Positions 16,787 to 44,281 of a DNA stretch of 64,000 nucleotides are shown one piece after another. Position 1 is the stretch's first letter, and each line of letters opens with the position of its first letter. The notes under the pieces are model-generated. The model saw nothing but the letters and a program-made list of their open reading frames with translations. It ran no database searches and was not told where the DNA came from. A program made the translations under genes and the position numbers. This stretch comes from Eleginops maclovinus. Its lineage: Eukaryota > Chordata > Actinopteri > Perciformes > Eleginopidae. The stretch lies in contig NC_086356.1 in NCBI RefSeq assembly GCF_036324505.1, forward strand, positions 9,858,744 to 9,922,743, read 5' to 3'.

Positions 16787-19189
16787 TTAGGATATTTTTG
16801 GTGTGCAATTAGCCAAAATCTTCTACAGTCAGGAAAATACCAGAAAGACAGAACCCACATGGATATGATGATCCAGGGCTATCTTTTACTGCAGGTTCCT
16901 CCGGCGATGATGGATCCAACTGATTATACCCACAATCACTGGAGGGAACACTGAGTCCCTTTTCCCCCGATGTCTGACAGTTTAAAAACAGTTATTGACT
17001 AGAAAAAAAGTTAATAGGCAACACATTTAGAAGGATGAGATGTATCTTTCGGGAGCGAAACAACAATCATCCTGACTTCGTCCGGCTTTCTGCTGAGGAT
17101 CTTAAATTTAGACAGCAGTGTGTTTGTTGCGCAGGAGCTTGTGAAATAATTAACCCATTCAGTGCCTTTACTTCACCAGGGTTTATACAAATGCAGCGAG
17201 AGGTTTTCCCAATGAAAGGGCTTTTCTTCTACTTTGTTTGGAATGCAATAGAGCAAACTGAATAAACCATTTGTCTTTATTGGTCTGGTACATATATTTT
17301 ATTTGCATACTGTACTTTTACTTTATAACATAATATACAGTAAGCATGTTCTATAAAAAAAATATAGTTATTTATAAAATAACTGCTATGGAGCTGATAA
17401 GAAGATGGAATTAACCTTTATTAAAACTTTCCTTCTTTTAAAATTACTGGAAATGAAGTGCCTCTTCATAAAATTTGAAAGTTACTTTTGTTGTCTCAAA
17501 GATAAAAGATGATCCACTGATGAAAGGAATTGACAGAACCCCCTCAGGCTTTGGATGTTTTTAGTAACTTAAAAGAAATGAAAACAATGTCGTATTTGAC
17601 GATTATGTCTCTTTTACTATCTTTTCCTTTTCGGATGTCACCTGACTTCCACTGAACAGATGACCATTGTATTCTGCAGCCATTCTCATGTCCAGTCATT
17701 TTATTGATAGCTTTGAGGCCTTTTTGAAAGATTAATTTAATGCTGTGTTTAAAGTGAAGAATGGCTTGAAGATACGCATGGTGAATTGTGAAATGTACTT
17801 GCCTGCTTTAATAATATAATAAATTGCACAGTAAGTTGCAAAGCTGATACAGTAGAGATAAGACTTGGTGTTCGACAGGAAGCTGCTGATAAGAAACAGA
17901 TGTTGCAAGTGACTGTATTCTCTAATAAGCGCTCATAATTCTGTGTTCCATGATTGAGGCCAAACTCTAAATGTATATCTCACACAAACAACACAATGTA
18001 GCTATTGAGCCAATACAAAAGAGAGATCATATGAGAACAATGAGTGGGTGCTCGAAAGAGCTAACAACTAGGAGTCCATACTGCTTTGACTCTGGTCATT
18101 ATTTCTAATATGGATTTTGAACTTTGAAATGTTTTCACAAGTGAAGAGCAAATTGATGACATTGAACAAAAAAATATATAGTATTACAGTTATCATGCCG
18201 AAAGGTGAATAATCAGAAATATTACAACAATAAGATACGTTTAGCTATTCATAGATTAGAAAATAAACATGAGTAAATGTATGAAAATTACTTGCAGAAA
18301 TGCAGAGAAAAAAATGACACACTGAGGAAAGATGATTCATGTGATGAAGTTAAATGACTGCCAGTTCATAACCACACCTATGTCTCTGCAAGTGGGTGCA
18401 AGCAATTGCGTTGCGTTGATGTTGTGTACGTTGTGAGCATCACAACATCAACACATAAAACTCACTGCACCAGCTCTGCAATAGGTTTATTGGTTTTGCA
18501 GTGGCTTGTGCTGCATTAGATTGCAAGTTTGAATTCAAACTACTTCTTACTTAGTTTGAAAAGTATCTAGAAAGAAGTTTAACTTCACTTGCAATAACCT
18601 GTCAAGACATATATTCCATTTTTGTCTTGTTTTACATTTGCCTAATTATAGGGATCTACTTATTACCTAACTACCATCTTTAATTGTTTCAGAATGGGTC
18701 TTGTGATATATTTTGCCTTTTAATGTTGTTGCTAAAAGAATACATTTATATGAATATCATATTGTGTATGTAACATATCGAATAGCTTTATCTATTCCTA
18801 AGGTTTTATTATTTCCTAATTTGACTTGGAACACGTTTTCTTACTTTTTGTCGGTGACTTGAACTGGCTATATTGTAAATGAGGTCACCTCAATGTGTTT
18901 CCGTGTTAAACATACCGTGTGAAAGAAAGTTTGAAAAGTACACCAATTTAAGAGGTAGCCATAGTAAAGAATAAAAAAGAACTACTGAAGTAGCGTAAAA
19001 CTGACTTTCAACTGTTCCCAAGCACAGTAGGCTTTTTGAGGAAATGTTACATTGCACCACTAGCTTTCACTTATGACTATTCAATTCAGGAATCAACTAA
19101 AGGGGTTTGTAGTATTTTAAAAAGCCTCCATGTGAAACGCGGAAAACCCGAGTCAGTGTGTGGATCTGAAACATAAAGCACGCTGCTCC
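16787..19189. other. Intergenic stretch between the ZBTB gene and jak2
   Basis: AT-rich. No coding frame, transposon or RNA gene was recognised. A first exon of the ZBTB gene may lie here but could not be placed. Confidence 0.4.
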
Positions 19190-19613
19190 GCCCTCACCAC
19201 CCGCAGCACCATCCTTTCACAGTGACTGTTGGCTACTACTGTCGACTCATACGAGGAGACAGGCAGGCTGAGTCCCTCTACTCGGGTAGTACCGTCTGTA
19301 GGTTGTGTTATTCACCTAAACCCATTAGCTTCATCTGGGACACACAGCAGTTAGTTCGGCGCGGGTTTCGAAGTGACTCGGTATCGTGAAATTAGGACAG
19401 TATAGGAGAATATGTGAAGACCGACGGAATGACAGTTAACATGCCAAATAACGAAGCATTGTCACTTTTTTTTGTCGAAAGCTAAAGTAGGCCGCTAGGA
19501 CCGCCGCTTAGCTACGCGGAGAGAACCCGTCCTACAGCCCGCTACTCCCGGGCCTGAGAGACAGCAGTGTTAAACTACAGCTGCCACAACAATTCACCAG
19601 ACGACAACAGCGA
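19190..19613 (+). promoter_or_regulatory. jak2: jak2 promoter region and non-coding exon 1
   Basis: A GC-richer segment with many CG dinucleotides ends in the consensus donor CGA|GTAAGT at 19613/19614. It lies upstream of the jak2 start-codon exon, whose acceptor is at 25593-25594, so it fits as the 5'UTR exon. The transcription start is not determined and 19190 is an approximate left border. Confidence 0.6.
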
Positions 19614-20005
19614 GTAAGTTTTCTGTCTGTCTTTATGATTCAACAGCTCACTTCCAACTCACTTTGAGGTCTGTTTTGGGTGCCTATGTAAATAGAACCT
19701 TGAATTGTGGGTAAAGCGTTGACCTAACAGTGTTACTAAAAGTTTACAGTCACGTTTATGTAACGCCATGTCAGGAGTTGTAACTCCATGTAATGTGTCT
19801 GGCTTAATGTTTTACACTGGAGCAGGATTTTTTTCACACTGATACAATGTGTTGAACAGCTGTGTTGTGTGCGTGTGGGTGGGTTTATGGGAGTGTGTTT
19901 ATAGGAGTGTGTTTATGCAAGTGTGGGATGATATTTTGTGCCAATATTGTATTTTGCTTAAATATTTGCGTTGGATGCCAACAAAAAGAAGTGATTTTCA
20001 TGTTC

Positions 20006-20104
20006 TAGTGTACCTATTTAAGGACAGAGATGCTGTAAATAGTGTACTGTTTGGTAAATGTTTTTCTGGGGTTTTTTAGGTTTGAAAAAGCAAATACATG
20101 TTTC
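20006..20104 (+). repeat. Dispersed direct repeat, copy A (pairs with 20808-20910)
   Basis: This ~100-bp segment of jak2 intron 1 recurs about 802 bp downstream. Shared blocks include TAGTGTA, GATGCTGTAA / CATGCTGTAA, GGTAAATGTTTTT and AAAAGCAAATACATG. No open frame or terminal structure identifies a family. Confidence 0.75.
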
Positions 20105-20807
20105 TGACTTCTGACTAAACAATGCCTACCATAAGCACATTTTTTTGAAAAACATTAATTAAATTTGGTAACCAAAGAATCAACAATTCATTCTAAAGGA
20201 CAAACTACATAACAGAGATATTGCCTAACAATTTAAACACATCTTTGTGGGATTTGTGTACTCCAATATCTAGTTACGTATTTGCATACATTCTGCTGTA
20301 TACTACTGTGTAGTTGTATTGCATTGTACTGTAATAATCTCATTTGTGTCAGTGAGTGTAGACAAAATATTCCCTGCTTATAAAGCAATGTTATTAAACA
20401 GCAACAAAAAACTACTCCTGCTCAGAATTCCCATTAAAGTTGAATCACCACCTAAAGATAGAGTTTGGTTTTAGTGAGTAAGGTGCTTGGTTTTAGTGAG
20501 TAAGTGTAAATATATTATATTGATGGTGGTGCCACATGATTTATATGCCTTTTTGAGATGATTCATTTTATAAGCCAGACTACTGAATTCCCTTCAGAGA
20601 AGTCAAGTCATTTCCAGTAGAAGATTCATAATGTTGGTTCAGTTTTCTGTAACATTTTTAAGGAAAGAAAAGCTTTTGCAATGCTTAAGTCATCCACGAC
20701 CAGTAGTACCAATATGGATATGTAAATTGACTGATGCCATGTTAAGGGGGGCCGAGGGAGCAGGTACAGTTTTAACTCAGCATTAATCACAGCAAGACTA
20801 TACTGAG

Positions 20808-20910
20808 TAGTGTATCTATTTGAGGTTAGACATGCTGTAATAGTGTTCTGTTGGGTAAATGTTTTTTTTGGGGGGGTTTCTTTTGGTTCGGAAAAGCAAA
20901 TACATGTTTT
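20808..20910 (+). repeat. Dispersed direct repeat, copy B (pairs with 20006-20104)
   Basis: Diverged second copy of the segment described for copy A, in the same orientation, with small indels and a G-run expansion. Confidence 0.75.
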
Positions 20911-22799
20911 TTATTGAAGTGTTGACTCATCAGACTACTTGACAAAGCATGCAACTCGATTAAGTAATTTTGTTCAGGTCATTACTGGAAGAAGGCAATC
21001 AGTAACACACATGTAGAAAGTAGGGAAAGGGGAAAGTACATTATTTTGTTGCGTGTTTAATTCAGGTCACACACCATGACCTGCACTTTCAGCTTCTGTA
21101 ATGGAGAAAAAACAAACTGGGGAGTTAAAATGGATCACGTAGCAATGACACATTTACAGCTGCTAATTTTTACAAATTGGATCACTGGATCTAAAAACAC
21201 TTGAAAGTTAGATGTGAACCTTAATGAATGAGAACATCCTACTCTGAGGCGTGGTTTTGGGTGAAACCTAAAGTGAATTTGCCCCGTGTTTCCCAGAACC
21301 TCGATTCATTCAGGTATTGATTCTGCTGCTTTAGGAAGCTAAACTGACTTTCTACAGCATGACGTTCAAAAACATTTGACGGTTAGAAACGTTGGCCATC
21401 TGCATTACTTTTGCAGTGATTCAGGTTTTGTTTTAACCAGTTGGAGGTACTTTACATTGCAGTATCCATAACACAGTTTATTTTGAAGAACTGTGTCAAC
21501 ATAGCAAGCGGCAGCAAACACTCAGTCACATGGGCCCAGCACCGTGCTACAGAGAAGGAAATGCCTATGTGTTCACCACCTTACTTACATGACATTAATC
21601 TGTGGTATGTTCTGTATATTTTGTTGATGATGAACAACACACTCAATTATTTCCCTCCAGTAAAACCTCTGTATTTTGGCTTTGATATTAGGAAATATCA
21701 TACTAATTTGTCTATAGAGATAGGGTTAGGGCTCTGTTGACGTTTGCATAACTGAAAAATAGAGGGGGTCACCTAAACTCTGCTTCCTTCTGTGGAGTTT
21801 GTCAGTCAAAGCTGCCAGCATTACTTACGATGACACTTTTTTATCGTCAGAAAAAGTAAACTGTAAGAGAGTGTTGTTTTTTCTGCATTGAAGAACAATG
21901 ATATATAGTGCATTTCAAAACTTTAACATTCTGGAGTAGGAAGTAAAACCAAAAGTAAATGCAATTCATTGTGTATATTTCAAAACAAAATTTCAGAGTA
22001 AAGTCATGGTCAGGTTTGTTTTGAAGACACTTTTGAGGAAGTGTAAACCCACTGGAACAAATAGAGTGTTGCATCAATGTGGGAAGTGAGTGAGCAGTAA
22101 CTGTTGGTTCTGTTTGCAGTGAAGATTGCATGCCAATGTGTTATGGCAAACTTTTCCAGCCATTATCCTCGTCTGGTCAATTGCAGGTTTCAGCATGTGA
22201 TCCAATTCTTGTAAAAAGAAAAGTGAGATCACAAGAGGTCAAGATTATTTGAAACAGTGAAACCCCCCCCCCCCAGGACATTTTCTTTGAGTGTAAAACG
22301 GATTGTGAAACAACTTTACACTGTCAGTAGATCTGCTGTACAGTATTATCTGCAAACCATATGCACATACAAAGTGTTTAGTAAACTCGGTCTGATGCGT
22401 TGCTGTTCTATCGTGCACACCTGTCGATGCACATTATAAAGTATCCATCTGATCATTGGTTTCAAACTTCAAGTTATATACAATAAAACATTCAAAATAT
22501 TTCACTATTACTGAATGTGAAGTTATTGGTCTGGCAGAGAAATGAATATATTTGTTTTTGTCCATGATTTTGGATTTATTTGTGATCCCAGCTGATGCTT
22601 GAAATTGAATTTAGTGTTTAACTAATCACAACACTTCCAGTGCCATTCCCTCTCCTGTCCCTTCTAACCCATTTACTCCTAAAACGCCTGCAAAAAACGG
22701 CTCTAAAACCCTAGGTATAGTAGATATAAATGTCCTTATCTCCTGAGGGTTTTCTGAAAAAATACTAAGAATTGGCAACGTCTATGAAAACCTTAATAT

Positions 22800-23060
22800 C
22801 TAAGCTTCTGTAGCACATAGAAACATGAAATAAATTGCATTTAAAAGGTAAGACTCACAGGTTGTACTAAAACATGCTCCCTTAGGAATAACATACCAAC
22901 ACATTGTTATAAAAATTTTTAAAAAAGGGGTGGGAAAGTCCTCTACCAAAGGATCATCAGGTACAAAAACTTCTACTTCCACCTCCCTCTCAAACTCCTC
23001 ATTCTCTCCCAATTCCAAATCGCTGCCGTCGCTGTCAAAGTATTTGTCGATCGTAGCCAT
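22800..23060 (-). pseudogene. Short acidic frame, possibly the N-terminus of a piggyBac-type transposase
   Basis: From an ATG at 23060 (minus) the frame begins MATIDKYFDSDGSDLEL and continues with a strongly acidic stretch, then runs into non-conserved sequence. DSDGSD-like acidic N-termini are common in fish piggyBac-derived transposases, but no catalytic region follows. It lies inside jak2 intron 1, antisense. The family is a guess; it may be an unrelated chance frame. Confidence 0.25.
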
Positions 23061-23254
23061 TTCTGCCTTTAAAAAAGTTTGAAAAAACCGCACGTGAATG
23101 TCTGATTGATTGACGTGATTGTCGGCCAACCACACGACATTTGGTTGGTCACGTGGTTTAAAAAACCCAACAAGACCCACATCATGTGTATTTGAACCAA
23201 TGACAGGGCATTATATGCTGCATGCCTCATGAAAATGACAACAAATCAACAATG

Positions 23255-23342
23255 TTGCGCTACGCTGCAGCCGGCAGGAGCTTCAAAGCTGCGCTACGCA
23301 GCAGCCGGCGGTAGATGGAATGTTGCGCTGCGCAGCATCCGG
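23255..23342. repeat. Three GC-rich 20-bp units at exact 34-bp spacing
   Basis: Units start at 23255, 23289 and 23323 (TTGCGCTACGCTGCAGCCGG, CTGCGCTACGCAGCAGCCGG, TTGCGCTGCGCAGCATCCGG), separated by unrelated 14-bp spacers. The middle unit holds the inverted arms GCTGCG/CGCAGC around a CTA loop. They lie near the acidic frame at 22800-23060 and may be sub-terminal repeats of a DNA transposon. Confidence 0.8.
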
Positions 23343-25642
23343 TACAAATTGAAGGCCCCGTGGTAGGCGGGTTACTTGTCAAAACCTGACAAAGTATGAC
23401 TTGAGTTGATATACAAGGTTGACCAACTAGATTTGCACAAGGTTAATAAACAAAAACCTTTCCAGGCTATGACTGGCGGTGTTTCACAATGCAAAAAACA
23501 CTACCTGCCATCCATAGTCCCCAAAAACTGTTTTGGCATTTAACATTCGACTACTGCCACAGTCAAACAAGTTCTACTTGGCCCCCTCCCACCCTTTAGC
23601 AAAGGAGGGGCTCATGGAAGGACAGAAGCCATCATCGGGAAAGTCCTCTGTTGTCTGTATATTGGCGCTGCTGCGAGTACACATTTCACAAAAACTGCTC
23701 AGACTTCAACTCTTTTCGGGCGAATGTATGACAGGGTTTCCCCCATTTCCTAGAGAGCTTTGGCTGGTTCCAAAGCTCAGCTGTTTGCCTGAGTGAAGCT
23801 ACATGAAACAAAGTCAGATTGCTTCATGAAATAAGAGTATTCAAGCATTCTGGTAGTTAAAAAAACTTTGTTGTGTTAACAGTTTTCAGATTTGTGGAAT
23901 TGTTAGTTGTGCAAGGACCAGCCAGCACAAAGGCTTGGCTTTTGTTTGCAAACCCAGAATTGGTTCCCTTTGAGAACTGCTCCCTAGTTATCTATTTTCT
24001 CTGGAATCGCCCGTCTCTGTGATTATCAATTCCTCATATCGGTGCTTAGGGAGGATTTTTGGGCTCAGACAATGGCTCATGTTCAAAAGTGTTATCATCA
24101 GTTTCAAACTGCTTAAGTAGGCCATCATTTTCATCCAAACTTTAAAATCCCAGCAGATGATTTGTTTCTATCAAATGTCCAGAGGTCAATTTAAGTCATG
24201 GCAGCAGCGACTATTAGGGGCTAAATGTGTCTGGCGCTGATAGCTCTGACTTCAACAAGCACCGAGGTCAAGATAAGACGCAGCAAGGAACTGGAAAGAA
24301 TTCTCTGCCTGTCTGCAACATGATAAACGTTTAGGGTGTGTAAACACACTGACAGAAACTGAGAGAGCTGTGTTTGTCCTGTATTAAAAAATGCTTTGCA
24401 TAAATAATGTTCTGCCTCCTCACCTGCTGATGGCATCGGAACCAAAACAATACCTCGGTGAATTCTCCACGTACTTTTATTTTGCACCAGCTTCTGTGCT
24501 GTTTCTTACGGAACACATAAATGCATTTGCAAATAGAAAACGCATCAAACGTTTTTTTCCATGTGCAAAAATGTGTAATTGAGTACATTTTCAGATACAT
24601 TGTTGAGAATGCATAACCTAACAGGTTAGAACTGCCATCTTGTTTGCATTTATGGCAAATAGAGGGACATAATAACCTCTCAGACATCTGAATCAGCCGC
24701 TGTTCAAAATGGCTGTGGTATAGAAAATGTAGCTGTCTTATTTAAAGGTTAAGTTAAAAAGTACAGTGAACAGACCAGGAATAAATAGGCTGTTAATTAT
24801 AAAGTAGTTAATTCTTCCGAACAACCTCTGCAAGTAAAACTGCCACAGCCAATATACACACTTAGTGCTGACTACACGCATTGTTTATTACTTCATTTAC
24901 TAACTCCACTGCAACTAACTCATAGGAGAGCCTTTCTTCCAGTGTGGCCTACAATCTTCATTTGAGCCTCAAATACCAAGCTGCATGTTTTTTGGGAAGA
25001 CCTCTTTATCCCTTGGACTTAGAGGTGCATTTTAGGACTTGCCTTGTGAGGCAGTATAATCTTTATGTCAACATATCCACTGCATTTTGTTTTTTTTTCA
25101 TTCCACTCAATATAATTGATTTAAGAGAGCTTTGATTCAGTAATGAGCATACACAAGAAGACCAATATTACAAAGTGATAGATGAAGAACCATCGTTTCA
25201 TATTGTGATTTGACAATGACATTTTTAACCGTACCTTTTACAAAGGAGTGACATTGATAGTACAATTGAGTCATTTAAGGGGGGCTGAGGTGTTTACATT
25301 AGTCATTATAATCTCATTCTGAATGGTACAAAGTACAGTAGCAGGTTTGACACAGAGATATATCATCTACTCGGATATTATTCTGTTGTTAGACATTTTT
25401 TAAGCCCTCTGAATGAAATAATACATATTCTTTAACACTCTTTATTGATCATACAGTAATAGCTCTCATCAGCTACAGATGTGGATGGCAAAGTTAAAGT
25501 AAAGTACCCCTAGATTACCCCCTAAACTACTTTGCCAGACATGATTTAACCTACCTGTGCTTTTTCTCTGTCTTGTCCCTTTGTCCCCTGACAGGTGGAT
25601 GTTTGTTTTATACAGCACAAGGCCTGTATCCTGCTGACAGAC

Positions 25643-40865
<15,223 letters not shown>

Positions 40866-41147
40866 GACGCATTGACGCCTTTAGCTGTCCACTCTGGGGA
40901 GTCATTCCTCACCGAGTGTGTTCTATGACGAATGATAGTATCTACTTTCTGAGCAATTAACCCCATTGTTGTGATATATTCAAATTACCTGGTTGAGTAT
41001 TACACTAGATCTGACTTAAACATCAAATATTAAGACATATGAGTTGCCTTAAAGAAATTCATCATGGGATAAATTATATTTTTCTAAGTAAAGTCAATTA
41101 TTTTTAAGCCTTGAAATCAGTATTAGTACCAAAAATGTATAAATAAA
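40866..41147 (+). other. jak2: jak2 3'UTR to first candidate poly(A) signal
   Basis: The stop codon TGA ends at 40865. The first AATAAA is at 41142-41147; further AT-rich signals follow, so a longer 3'UTR is possible. Confidence 0.5.
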
Positions 41148-42842
41148 CAACAAGCAGTATTTAATTTGTTAATGCACACACGGGGACCAGATGTGAACAT
41201 CTCTACAGGTGGTTTGGAGTCACATTCCTGCTGTTACAGATATGTATTGACCATTAATGCTGATTGAGCCTCACTGATAAAAGAGTTTGCATTTGCAGTA
41301 TTACGAAATCGGTCCCAAAGAAAAATAATAAATGGTGCACAGAAGGGAAGTGGGATCTAAAAACATTTGCGCATACGGCTTAACTTCATAGAGAACTGAA
41401 CAGACATCTCTGAGATTTGAACTTAATCACCAACCTCTTAATTCATGCTATATGCTATAACAGCAACTGAGATTTCCTTAAGATCTGGGTAGCGGGAAGA
41501 GCTGTATCATGGACTAATGTTTTTGAAAGTCTTTGTTTTTGAAACCGGAAATGTTGATGATGTCATAATTTATGGGTTTCTGTCTTTTAAATACAGTATA
41601 AGGTTTGCAGTGTTATAAAGATACTTTATCTGCATGTACATACAGTATATTTAGTCATGTTCCCACTCATTTAAAGTGGCTAAGGAGCATGTGCATAAGT
41701 TAAATATGTTAAATATGTGTCCTGAGGTGCTTTACATTGTCAGCAACAAATGTATTAGTGTTAAAAATAGAGTGTTATAAAAGTAAAATGTGTTACTGTC
41801 TGTTTGAATCCAGTCCCTAAACAGATTGTAATTTGTGGAACAGCATCTGTGTCTTGTTTTGAAAAAAACAATGTTGTTTTTTATGGCAGGCCTTTCACAC
41901 ATGCACAAAATGTCAAAGCACGGACACCCTGTCACATCCGTGAGAATGAGTCATTGTAAACAGCAACGTTTTCTCACTCACAAACGTATCGACGCTCCGC
42001 CCCCGGGGCAGTATCACAATCACGCTGGGCTGACTGTTGTTTACGTCAAGACATTGTCAGTTTCTTCAGTTTCTAAATCTTGCCAAGCCGGACGTTCTTT
42101 TTTACTTTTCCCACCTCATATGTTTTACTCATAAAGCGTTATTGGGATGTATGTACATTGATGTTTGAACCAAATATTGTTGTTTTGTGAATATGTATTC
42201 ACAATGTTCATAAGGATGTTAAACCAGATTTAACTGGTGTTTTTACCATTTGTTTCAACTATTATTTTTTTTCCATTGTCAATGACATTAAACCTGGTGC
42301 TGTCATCCAATGGGAACATGCAGCTACATTTATTACAAGTGTAGATAAATGTAAATATTCTGAAAAATATATGTGTATTATATTCCAGGTGTGTACATAA
42401 TTGTATTAAAGGAAACATATTGCAGTACTACGGACATGACCATTGTTTTTCTTTGATCAAAATGTGGCTTATCTCCTTTTTAAATTAAGACGTGGTTTCT
42501 ACAATTAAACTGAAAATGATGAGGTGTGAGGTTTGTGCATTAGGTTAAATGTTTGTTTCCTCTTCGTCACAAAGGGAAAAGGGAAACAAAGAACTCTACT
42601 TTTCAGCAGTAGTCCTGCGGGTGCTAACAGAAAACGATCAGGCAGGCGTAATGTTGTGAACAGATGTCAGCAATAAGTTCACAGCAGCCTAAATGACATA
42701 ATATGTGATATTGGCCAGTGCTAGTATAAATGCAGGTTAGTCACGCAGTCCGCAGGCGGAAATACGGGTGCTGTTTATTTCTTTGGGTCCAGCAAATAAA
42801 CAAAGGCTACACTGTACGGCTGAAGATTTAATATCAACACAG
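41148..42842. other. Intergenic stretch jak2-rln
   Basis: AT-rich with no coding frame recognised. It may hold an extended jak2 3'UTR. Confidence 0.4.
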
Positions 42843-42848
42843 TTTATT
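42843..42848 (-). terminator. rln: Poly(A) signal AATAAA for rln
   Basis: A minus-strand AATAAA lies about 180 bp beyond the rln stop codon. Another TTTATT (plus strand) occurs near 42774 and could be used instead. Confidence 0.5.
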
Positions 42849-43025
42849 TTCAGTGATGTTGAAAGGGTGACTTACACAACATGATCATTTTTAACAAAAT
42901 ATCAAACAAGGAAAATATATCATTTAAAATATTAGGCTCACTTTAGCCTATTACAAAGCAGATGTGAACTTTCTCTCCTCTGTCCATTACACCATCTTTA
43001 TGTCATGACCGGTCTGCTCCCTGAA

Positions 43026-44281
43026 TCAGCACAAGCGTCCGATATCGTTCTTGGTGCAGCCCTGGCTGCAGCACTTCCCAGCCACACCCAGAGAAAAGTT
43101 CCTCTTCTTCTTGCTCGCCATGGGCCAGTCCCCGGCGGCTCGGTTCCCGTCTTGCTCACCTAAAACAGTGAATGGCTGAGATTGAGGGGCAAAGTCGCTC
43201 AGAAGCGGCTGCTGCCTGTCTCCTCGGGCCGCAAACAGAGCCAGGAGGTCCGCCAAGGAGGAAGAGGAGCTAATAAGGAGCGGAGAAGGACTGTCTGCTG
43301 AAAGCTCTGTGCCAGGCTGCCAGTTTGGCTGGTTGTTCCCCTCTGTCACATCACTGAGGGAACTCCACTGGAAGGGATCTGGAGAATGAGAGAGGGTTGA
43401 TAAATATTGGCAGGAATGAAATATAAAAGATGGAAGAAGATCTCTGTGTTTCATTGATATATTGTCTTTTCTCTAATGCCAGTTTATTTTTATTTATATT
43501 TCTTCTTTGAGATGTCTATAGTTTAAAATGGTTTACTTCTTCTTTTTATTTCCCAGTTTGGGATTAATAAAGTAATTGTTATCGTATCTTATTATCTTAC
43601 TTAAAAACTAATTCACAGGTTAAAATTGTAAGAAAATTGACATTTTGAAGAACTAACGACAAAGGAATTATGGCTATACTCGCTTAAAGGATTGGTCAAA
43701 TCAACATAAACATGAGCTGACCATGGTGCTGAAATGGAGCTCTATATATCGGAGCAGCCTAACCTGTTGATGTATATTACATTTATTACCATGTGAGTGC
43801 TACAAATCAAAGTAGGAAGAAAACATTACAGTTCGTCGCACCCTTTCTTATTCTTCTTCTTAAACATCTTGAGCCGTAATGACGCATCGATGTCTTACAT
43901 TATAACTATTGTTCCAACACTATACACCTATACTGTATCTTTAAAGAGAAGTTTCAACATGAGGTTTAGGGAATATTTCACAAAAGTCTTTGAAACAGGT
44001 CTGTAATCACATTTTTAAACTACTGTTTTAAGATAAACACTTGTCCAATTAGTGAGCACGAATGAAACAGCCGCATGTTGCTCACCTGTGTCCCCGTCTA
44101 AGGATCGTTTCCAGCGGGAGCCACCGCAGGTGAAGATGACCGCTCTGATGAACTCTCTCCCGCACAGTTTCACCCCGTAGTCCTTTGGCAGCAGCAGCGT
44201 GCTCATCATGTCCGCCTTCACACAGTTGCAGACGCCACCGACACACACCACGGCCAGGGCAAGAGTCAATCTCCAGAGCAT
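43026..44281 (-). CDS. rln: Relaxin-family prohormone (teleost rln), RLN3-like B chain
   Basis: Secreted two-chain peptide hormone precursor of 182 residues. Exons are 44281-44086 and 43378-43026 (minus), phase 1, the classic relaxin gene structure with one intron in the C-peptide region. A signal peptide is predicted in residues 1-23 (MLWRLTLALAVVCVGGVC). The B chain carries the receptor-binding RxxxRxxI motif as R42, R46, I49 with cysteines C40 and C52, ending W57 before the K58-R59 cleavage site. The C-peptide is about 95 residues. KKKR (155-158) precedes a 24-residue A chain with CC(168-169), C173 and C182. Its B chain is nearly that of relaxin-3, but the position between jak2 and plgrkt matches the mammalian RLN1/RLN2/INSL4/INSL6 cluster, so I call it rln. 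The alternative is an rln3 paralogue. Confidence 0.93.
43558..43606 (+). repeat. Possible 3' tail of a fish LINE/SINE
   Basis: GGGATTAATAAAGTA followed by an AT-rich, short-period tail resembles 3' ends of fish non-LTR elements. It lies in the rln intron. No coding remnant is attached, so the call is weak. Confidence 0.3.

Noticed and set aside
23255..23342. CRISPR-like repeat/spacer regularity
   Set aside because: Only three degenerate units in a vertebrate intron with no cas genes; a transposon or protein-binding array is far more plausible.
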